Source: Clostridiales bacterium (lineage in GTDB: Bacteria; Bacillota_A; Clostridia; Christensenellales; Aristaeellaceae). Taken from it: a stretch of DNA of 57,105 bases. The stretch covers positions 1 through 57,105 of the forward strand of contig JAIKWN010000048.1 in assembly GCA_024684665.1 (NCBI GenBank). The letters are read 5' to 3'. The translations under genes and the position numbers were made by a program. Positions 52,284 to 57,105 of the stretch are shown piece after piece; the first letter of the stretch is position 1; every line of letters begins with the position of its first letter. Below the pieces are notes generated by a model. It worked only from the letters and a program-made list of their open reading frames with translations, was not told where the DNA came from and ran no database searches.

Positions 52284-52323
52284 GCGGTGAACCGTGCACA
52301 AAACGCGGCTGCGAAAAAAAAGC

Positions 52324-52352
52324 TTGACACCTGCTCCTCTTCGTGGTATAAG
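52324..52352 (+). promoter_or_regulatory. Promoter of cysK-cysE leader
   Basis: TTGACA (52324-52329), a 17-base spacer and TATAAG (52347-52352) give a leader of about 320 bases before cysK. Confidence 0.7.
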
Positions 52353-52401
52353 CATATCAACTTGATAGGTAATAAACCGCAGATCATGTATGGAGGAACG
52401 T

Positions 52402-52482
52402 ATGACAAGCATGACAGCGATCCGGATGAACAGCTGTCTCGTGTGCTGTATGAAGCACGCACGCTTTGTTATACCCATCTGA
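52402..52482 (+). CDS. Cysteine-containing leader peptide upstream of cysK
   Basis: A 26-codon frame from ATG 52402 to TGA 52480-52482, preceded by TGGAGGAACGT, a better ribosome site than most genes here. Three cysteine codons lie within five residues in NSCLVCCMK (codons 12-16). The frame sits between a near-consensus promoter and a strong terminator that precede the cysteine synthesis genes. This is the layout of an amino acid attenuator: ribosome stalling at Cys codons when cysteinyl-tRNA is low would favour read-through into cysK. Regulation is inferred. No T-box sequence is present. Confidence 0.7.
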   Translation: MTSMTAIRMNSCLVCCMKHARFVIPI

Positions 52483-52506
52483 GTCCGCCGGCATTCCGCT
52501 TTCCGC

Positions 52507-52537
52507 CCGGGGAACCTTTTGGGTTCCCCGGTTTTTC
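52507..52537 (+). terminator. Attenuator terminator upstream of cysK
   Basis: A perfect 10-bp stem CCGGGGAACC / GGTTCCCCGG with a 5-base loop is followed by TTTTTC. It lies 25 bases after the leader peptide stop and 143 bases before cysK. As no other promoter is visible before cysK, it must be conditional. Confidence 0.85.
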
Positions 52538-52679
52538 AGGTTTCGCACAAATCATTTCTTTCAGAAAGGCAGGGCGAAGAATATGGTAATTCTGTCCGGT
52601 CGATGTCAGCGTTCCGCATGAATGAAGGATGAAACAAACAGGCGCGCACGTGCTGCAATGAAAGATAAGGAGGACCGTT

Positions 52680-53612
52680 ATGGCCGCTATTTTCACTTCC
52701 GCCGATCAACTCATCGGCAAGACGCCGCTTCTGGAGCTTGCGCATATCGAACAGGAAGAAGGGTTCTCCACCCGGATTCTCGCCAAGCTGGAGTACTTTA
52801 ATCCTGCCGGTTCCGTTAAGGATCGCATCGCAAAGGCGATGATCGACGACGCAGAGGCGAAAGGTCTTCTACATCCCAACTCTGTGATCATCGAGCCGAC
52901 CTCCGGCAACACCGGCATCGGCCTCGCCAGCGTCGCCGCAGCACGAGGATACCGCATCCTCATCGTCATGCCGGAAACCATGAGCGTCGAGCGGCGTCAG
53001 CTCATGCGGGCATACGGTGCGGAGCTCGTGCTAACCGATGGAGCAAAGGGCATGAAGGGCGCAATCGCGCGGGCGGAAGAGCTGGCACAGGAAATCCCAG
53101 GCGCCTTCATCCCTGGCCAGTTCACAAATCCGGCAAACCCGAAAGCGCATCGCGAGACCACCGGCCCGGAAATCTGGGCGGATACGGACGGACAGGTGGA
53201 CGCATTCGTAGCCGGCGTCGGCACGGGTGGCACGTTGACCGGCGTCGGCGGATTCCTGAAGCAGAAGAATCCCGCCGTGCGCGTCGTCGCGGTGGAGCCC
53301 GCCGCTTCCCCGGTCCTGAGCCAGGGCGTCGCTGGCGCGCACAAGATCCAGGGCATCGGCGCAGGCTTCGTCCCAGAGGTACTAGATACCGACGTCTATG
53401 ACGAAATCATCCCTGTCACAAACGAGGATGCCTTCGCCACAGGCAAGCGGGTCGGCCGCAAGGAAGGCGTGCTGGTGGGCATCTCTTCCGGCGCGGCGGT
53501 TCATGCAGCCATCCAACTCGCAAAGCGGCCGGAGTTTATCGGAAAGACCATCGTCGCGTTATTGCCCGACACAGGCGACCGCTATCTCTCTACACCGATG
53601 TTTGAGGAATGA
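52680..53612 (+). CDS. cysK: Cysteine synthase A (O-acetylserine sulfhydrylase)
   Basis: A 310-residue pyridoxal-phosphate enzyme that makes cysteine from O-acetylserine and sulfide. The PLP lysine is in [14 protein letters not shown] (about residue 44), the substrate loop is [10 protein letters not shown], and the phosphate-binding loop is [12 protein letters not shown]. The C-terminal ISSGAA segment is also typical. ATG 52680 follows AAGGAGGACCGTT. cysE starts one base after its stop, so both enzymes of the two-step pathway are made together, controlled by the leader upstream. Confidence 0.95.
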   Translation: MAAIFTSADQLIGKTPLLELAHIEQEEGFSTRILAKLEYFNPAGSVKDRIAKAMIDDAEAKGLLHPNSVIIEPTSGNTGIGLASVAAARGYRILIVMPETMSVERRQLMRAYGAELVLTDGAKGMKGAIARAEELAQEIPGAFIPGQFTNPANPKAHRETTGPEIWADTDGQVDAFVAGVGTGGTLTGVGGFLKQKNPAVRVVAVEPAASPVLSQGVAGAHKIQGIGAGFVPEVLDTDVYDEIIPVTNEDAFATGKRVGRKEGVLVGISSGAAVHAAIQLAKRPEFIGKTIVALLPDTGDRYLSTPMFEE

Positions 53613-53613
53613 A

Positions 53614-54492
53614 ATGAACAAAACGCTGTCTCTTGCCCTGCGGCACGCATTAGAATCCGTCTCTGCGGCAGAAACAAGTCTCCCGTCCACCGCGGATTTC
53701 ACGGGTTTTCGTGAGAAGGCAGAACGCCTCGTCGACTGCCTGCTCGAAGCGCTTTTCCCCGCGTACGCACCACACCCAATCACCCGGGAGGAAGCGCTTT
53801 CCGAGGCCGCAGACCTCCTTTCGGACTGCCTCCGCATCGCGCTTCCTGCCTCACCGCGTACGGAAGAAATCGTCCTTCGCTTCCTCGGGAGTCTAGGGGA
53901 GGTGCGCCGTCTCCTTGGGACCGACCTAGCCGCCGCATACCGCGGAGACCCGGCAGCCATGAGCGAGGACGAAGTCATTCTCTGCTATCCCGCCTTCCAC
54001 GCCATCGGCGCGTATCGCCTGGCGCACGTGCTGTACCTTGAGCAGGTCCCCCTCCTACCCCGCGCCATGACGGAATACGCCCACCGGAAAACTGGCATCG
54101 ACATCCATCCGGGTGCGACCATCGGAGAATCGTTCTTCATCGACCACGGCACGGGTGTCGTCATCGGAGAGACGACGACGATCGGCCGGGAAGTGAAGCT
54201 CTATCAGCATGTGACGCTCGGCGCAAAGAGCTTCGACGCCGCTCCGGACGGGAGTCTCGTCAAAGGCATCAAACGGCATCCGGACATAGGCAACCGCGTA
54301 GTCATCTACTCCGGCGCGACAATCCTAGGTGGAGACACGCGTGTCGGGAACGACTGTGTAATCGGTGGCAGTGTCTGGCTCACCCACTCCGTCCCCGCCG
54401 GCAAGCTTGTGCTCGCCAAGGCTGCTTCCACCGGCAACTCCCTTACGCGGGATATCCTCGCAGAATCCTCCCTGGACAGCGCGATGCTGTGA
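53614..54492 (+). CDS. cysE: Serine O-acetyltransferase (EpsC-like long form)
   Basis: A 292-residue enzyme that acetylates serine with acetyl-CoA to give O-acetylserine for CysK. An alpha-helical N-terminal half (about 1-170) is followed by a left-handed hexapeptide beta-helix: GIDIHPGATIGESFFIDHGT with the catalytic His and Asp, then GVVIGETTTIG and NRVVIYSGATILGG. It is longer than E. coli CysE and lacks the classic C-terminal Ile; the helical start matches the EpsC/SatA group. ATG 53614 lies one base after the cysK stop; GAGGAATGAA acts as its site. Confidence 0.93.
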   Translation: MNKTLSLALRHALESVSAAETSLPSTADFTGFREKAERLVDCLLEALFPAYAPHPITREEALSEAADLLSDCLRIALPASPRTEEIVLRFLGSLGEVRRLLGTDLAAAYRGDPAAMSEDEVILCYPAFHAIGAYRLAHVLYLEQVPLLPRAMTEYAHRKTGIDIHPGATIGESFFIDHGTGVVIGETTTIGREVKLYQHVTLGAKSFDAAPDGSLVKGIKRHPDIGNRVVIYSGATILGGDTRVGNDCVIGGSVWLTHSVPAGKLVLAKAASTGNSLTRDILAESSLDSAML

Positions 54493-54513
54493 GGCGGGGA
54501 GCAACAGAAAAAG

Positions 54514-54543
54514 AAGCCTTGCAAGCTCACGGTTTGCAAGGCT
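54514..54543 (+). terminator. Possible terminator of cysK-cysE
   Basis: A perfect 10-bp stem AGCCTTGCAA / TTGCAAGGCT with a 10-base loop lies 21 bases after cysE. The following ATTCTATG is a poor T-run. Confidence 0.55.
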
Positions 54544-54762
54544 ATTCTATGCTGCAGCGCTAAGATTGACAGGAAAGCGCATAGAACAATAGGCACAATA
54601 AGATGAAGGTTATAGAAGGCACCTCCATACAAGTTCTGTCTCATGATGGAAAAAGTCAAGCAATACGATATGGCATCGCTATTCTCCAAATAACCATAGC
54701 TGAGAACGCTTCAGGATAGAGAGCTGTTCCTGTCCGGAATACTCATAGGTGCTGATGAGATC

Positions 54763-55053
54763 ATGTGGAACGATGATCTGAATATTGAAACGAAAACCAT
54801 CTATGAGGATGGCGTCACCGTTCGGGAAAAGAAGCTGCCCGCCAATCACACCGCCGCATTTGCTGTTGCGGCGGCCCATGCGCTGAGCGGATTATCCCAG
54901 AAGCAATTAGCCCCCATCATCGAGATTGACCAGTCCGATATATCCAAGATCGAGCGGGGCGTAGCAAATCCGTCCGTTGCCACAATAGAAAGAATTGCCG
55001 GAGCGTTAGGCGGCAAGCTGTCCATCTATATCGCAATACCTGCAAACAGATAA
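54763..55053 (+). CDS. Orphan XRE-family HTH regulator, HigA-like
   Basis: A 96-residue DNA-binding protein. Residues about 40-90 are a full helix-turn-helix (LSQKQLAPIIEIDQSDISKI, then ERGVANPSVATIERIAGALG), typical of HigA-type antitoxins and small repressors. The frame stays open 16 codons upstream, but ATG 54763 is the only ATG there; a weak GATGAG precedes it. The 270 bases upstream hold no toxin gene in any frame, only short interrupted frames, so a partner may have been lost. It is convergent with the isocitrate dehydrogenase gene. Confidence 0.65.
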   Translation: MWNDDLNIETKTIYEDGVTVREKKLPANHTAAFAVAAAHALSGLSQKQLAPIIEIDQSDISKIERGVANPSVATIERIAGALGGKLSIYIAIPANR

Positions 55054-55117
55054 TTCTCCGGTGATCCATTCAAGCCGCTCAGTGGTCACCATATGTTCTG
55101 CTTCGCAGTCGGTATCC

Positions 55118-56113
55118 TCAGAGATTTGCGATAATAGCCTGCATGCATTGTTTCGTCGTGGCACTGCCTCCGATGTCAGGCGTTTTAAAGGTGCCGTCAA
55201 CCAGGACAGTATCCACCGACCTCCGGATCCGTCCCGCAATTTCGTCCTCGCCGATGTGCTCGAGAAGCATGCAAGCGGACCACAGGAAGGCAATCGGGTT
55301 GGCGATTCCTTTTCCAGCGATATCGGGTGCTGAACCGTGGACAGCTTCGAACATCGCATAGTCCTTTCCAAGGTTTGCGGAAGGCAGCAGTCCGAGGCCG
55401 CCGATGAGTCCGGCTGTCAGGTCGGAAAGCAGGTCACCGTACATATTTAGCGTCACGACGACGTCAAAGCGCTCCGGATGCATGACCATGTTCATGCAGG
55501 TCGCGTCGACGATCATATCCTCCTGCTGAATCTCAGGATATGCGCTGCCGATATCATGGAAGATGTCGAGGAAGAGACCGTCCGTCAGCTTCATGATATT
55601 TGCCTTGTGAACGCATGTCACTTTCTTGCGCCCATGCGCCCGAGCATAATTGAACGCATCCCGGATGATCCGCTCGGATTTGGCGCGGGTCACGATTTTG
55701 ATCGTATGCATTTCATCGTCAGAGATCCGCTCTTCCACGCCCGCATAGACATCTTCCGTGTTTTCCCGGAACGTCACGATATCGACGTTTTTGAAAGGTG
55801 TAACGACCGCTGGATTGGATTTTGCCGGGCGCACATTGGCATATAGATCGTACTTGATGCGCAGGGATGCGTTAAGCGAACGGAAGCCGTGACCGATCGG
55901 CGTCGTAATCGGGCTCTTCAGGAGAATCCGATTCCGGTCAAAAGAAGCGTAGGCTTCGTCCGGGATCAGTTTTCCGTTTCTCGCGTATTCATCCTTGCCA
56001 ACGTTGAATATTTCAAACGTAAGGGGCGCCTTGGCCGCGCCCAGGATTTCGAGAACGGCGTCCACGATCTCCGGGCCGATGCCGTCGCCGCGGAATACGG
56101 TGATTTTTGTCAT
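55118..56113 (-). CDS. Isocitrate/isopropylmalate dehydrogenase family, probably NAD-isocitrate dehydrogenase
   Basis: A 331-residue oxidative decarboxylase. Motifs are VFRGDGIGPEIVDAVLEIL, SLNASLRIKYDLYANVRP (substrate-binding Ser, Asn and Arg), FRENTEDVYAGVEE and the metal-site region LNMYGDLLSDLTAGLIGGLG, with VHGSAPDIAGKGIANP at the cofactor site. The SLNASLR and ENTEDVYAG segments favour isocitrate over isopropylmalate. ATG 56113 follows GGAGGAAAAAAGGC. It lies 40 bases downstream of the PAP2 gene on the same strand. Aconitase and citrate synthase are not in the window; homoisocitrate dehydrogenase is an alternative. Confidence 0.85.
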   Translation of the reverse strand: MTKITVFRGDGIGPEIVDAVLEILGAAKAPLTFEIFNVGKDEYARNGKLIPDEAYASFDRNRILLKSPITTPIGHGFRSLNASLRIKYDLYANVRPAKSNPAVVTPFKNVDIVTFRENTEDVYAGVEERISDDEMHTIKIVTRAKSERIIRDAFNYARAHGRKKVTCVHKANIMKLTDGLFLDIFHDIGSAYPEIQQEDMIVDATCMNMVMHPERFDVVVTLNMYGDLLSDLTAGLIGGLGLLPSANLGKDYAMFEAVHGSAPDIAGKGIANPIAFLWSACMLLEHIGEDEIAGRIRRSVDTVLVDGTFKTPDIGGSATTKQCMQAIIANL

Positions 56114-56153
56114 GCCTTTTTTCCTCCTTAAACAGATTGTCGATATTCGTTGT

Positions 56154-57104
56154 TTACAGCCCGGCGGAATCGGCGCAAGCGGATACCTGTTTATCGCTGC
56201 CGGATACGTCCTCGTTTGTTTCTTCCCTTTCAAATTTCCGGATCAGCAGCGGGAAAAGAAAGGCGATGTAAAACAGCGGAAGAAAGCGGGAAACGACGGT
56301 TCCCGCGGGGCCGTGGATGCTGCTCACAATCAAAGGAGCGGCGATGAGGTTCAGGGCATAATACCCCAGCAAGCCGCAGACGCAGCGTGTCACTCTCCTC
56401 GCCATGGAAACGTCCGTCGAAAAGTTTACGAAGTGCCTCTCAAGAAAGATCCCAGTGAAAACCGCGAGGCTGTAGCCAACGCCTTTGAAGGTATCGTTTG
56501 CCATCTTCGCGCCATCCACCAGAATCTTCCCCGCCTCATCGTAGTCCACAGGATAGGACTTGAGGCCGGCGTAGAGCGCCACCGCAACCGACGCCGCGAC
56601 GCCGGCGCATACGGCGGCGCCTTCCATCTCCGGATGCGCCCGCAGCCAGATCAGCAGCTTATAGATCAAAAACATCACGAGCAGGCCGCCGAAGGTGCCA
56701 ACCAGGATATCCTGCGGGGTATGCACGCCTAAGAAATTCCGGCTAAAAGCCACAAGAAGGACAAGGACGGCCGACGAGACGCGGAGCGCGCAGGGCAGGT
56801 CCTTTCTGGGGACGGCGCCGCCATAGGCCGTCGCAGCGTTCATGGAATGCCCGCTGGGGAAAGAATAACCGCTGGCGCTGGCGAGAGCTGCGGGTTCCGG
56901 CATCATACGCGGATCCCGGATCCAGGGACGGTATACGCAGGCCATCACCTTGAGCATTCCGTTAACCAGCCGGTTCATTCCGAAGGCTGTCAGAAGAAAC
57001 GCACCGAATGCCCGGTTAATGCACCAATAGACGACAGCCAGCACGACGATGGCCGTATTCATTTCACCTAAGAAGGTCATCTTCGTGAAAAAGCCCGTCA
57101 GCGC
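56154..57104 (-). CDS. PAP2-family membrane phosphatase (5' end beyond window)
   Basis: At least 317 residues; the frame is open to the right edge, so the N-terminus is missing. Phosphatase motifs are all present: KVMACVYRPWIRDP (motif 1 K and RP), FPSGHSMNA (motif 2) and SRNFLGVHTPQDILVG (motif 3 with its catalytic His and Asp). They lie among about eight membrane segments. The extra C-terminal half (about 130 residues with three or four membrane segments) is longer than in typical PgpB or UppP-like enzymes. It probably acts on a lipid phosphate such as undecaprenyl or phosphatidylglycerol phosphate outside the membrane. Confidence 0.88.
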   Translation of the reverse strand, partial: ALTGFFTKMTFLGEMNTAIVVLAVVYWCINRAFGAFLLTAFGMNRLVNGMLKVMACVYRPWIRDPRMMPEPAALASASGYSFPSGHSMNAATAYGGAVPRKDLPCALRVSSAVLVLLVAFSRNFLGVHTPQDILVGTFGGLLVMFLIYKLLIWLRAHPEMEGAAVCAGVAASVAVALYAGLKSYPVDYDEAGKILVDGAKMANDTFKGVGYSLAVFTGIFLERHFVNFSTDVSMARRVTRCVCGLLGYYALNLIAAPLIVSSIHGPAGTVVSRFLPLFYIAFLFPLLIRKFEREETNEDVSGSDKQVSACADSAGL

Positions 57105-57105
57105 G

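Noticed and set aside
54540..54762. A toxin gene upstream of the HigA-like regulator
   Set aside because: Only short frames broken by stops are seen on both strands; no RelE/HigB motif was recognised.
1..57105. CRISPR arrays, insertion sequences, phage genes, tRNA or rRNA genes
   Set aside because: No regularly spaced repeats, transposase or integrase motifs, or RNA gene signatures were found while reading the window.

Overview
The window looks like chromosomal DNA of a fairly GC-rich Bacillota, most likely an uncultured Clostridia-type lineage. The evidence is a WhiA gene followed by a Crh-like HPr protein, a single-chain glycyl-tRNA synthetase, a short prolyl-tRNA synthetase, a YugP-type zinc peptidase, LtaS/OpgB-type phosphoglycerol transferases, Firmicute-style AGGAGG ribosome binding sites and many TTGACA-17-TATAAT promoters. 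The lineage is an inference from gene content. No rRNA, tRNA, CRISPR array, phage or insertion sequence was seen.

Left part (1-10.7 kb): two iron/phosphonate/polyamine-type ABC importers (binding protein, fused permease and ATPase; the first cut by the window edge). Each faces a convergent gene for an unusual protein that joins an XRE DNA-binding domain to a SpoT/MESH1-like HD hydrolase domain with all key residues kept. The pattern [ABC operon > < XRE-HD] occurs twice in tandem. The second XRE-HD gene carries a perfect 18-bp palindrome over its own -10 box.

Middle (10.7-39.7 kb): glycyl-tRNA synthetase, an Fe-S aldo/keto reductase, a uracil/xanthine permease behind a leader with a terminator hairpin, a glycosyltransferase gene broken by one in-frame amber codon, and the branched-chain amino acid operon ilvBNCD behind its own promoter-proximal hairpin. 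A 140-bp AT-rich gap with five DnaA-box-like sequences follows. Then come six membrane genes (22.0-33.1 kb) that look like a surface-glycan assembly and phosphoglycerol-decoration locus: two LtaS/OpgB-like transferases, two YfhO/PTPS-related GT-C proteins and two further GT-C-like proteins. The next genes are proS, crh, whiA, a zinc peptidase, a ROK-domain protein, a decayed glmM and nagB.

Right part (40-57.1 kb): a complete branched-chain amino acid (Liv) ABC operon, a probably inactive metallo-beta-lactamase-fold protein with an acidic tail, glycogen phosphorylase, two exported proteins of unknown function (one a YHYH-type histidine-rich protein), a decayed nucleoside permease-like fragment, a 2-keto-3-deoxygluconate kinase, the cysteine synthesis pair cysK-cysE, an orphan HTH regulator, an isocitrate dehydrogenase-family gene and a PAP2 phosphatase cut by the edge. 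The cysK leader encodes a 26-residue peptide with three closely spaced cysteines followed by a strong terminator, which looks like a cysteine-responsive attenuator.

Two patterns recur. GC-rich hairpins sit between each of the three binding-protein genes and the rest of its operon. Three genes (UGT-type glycosyltransferase, glmM, nucleoside permease) are in different stages of decay. The best candidates for undescribed biology are the duplicated XRE-(p)ppGpp-hydrolase-like regulators paired with transporters, the cysteine leader peptide, and the duplicated phosphoglycerol/GT-C surface-glycan locus.
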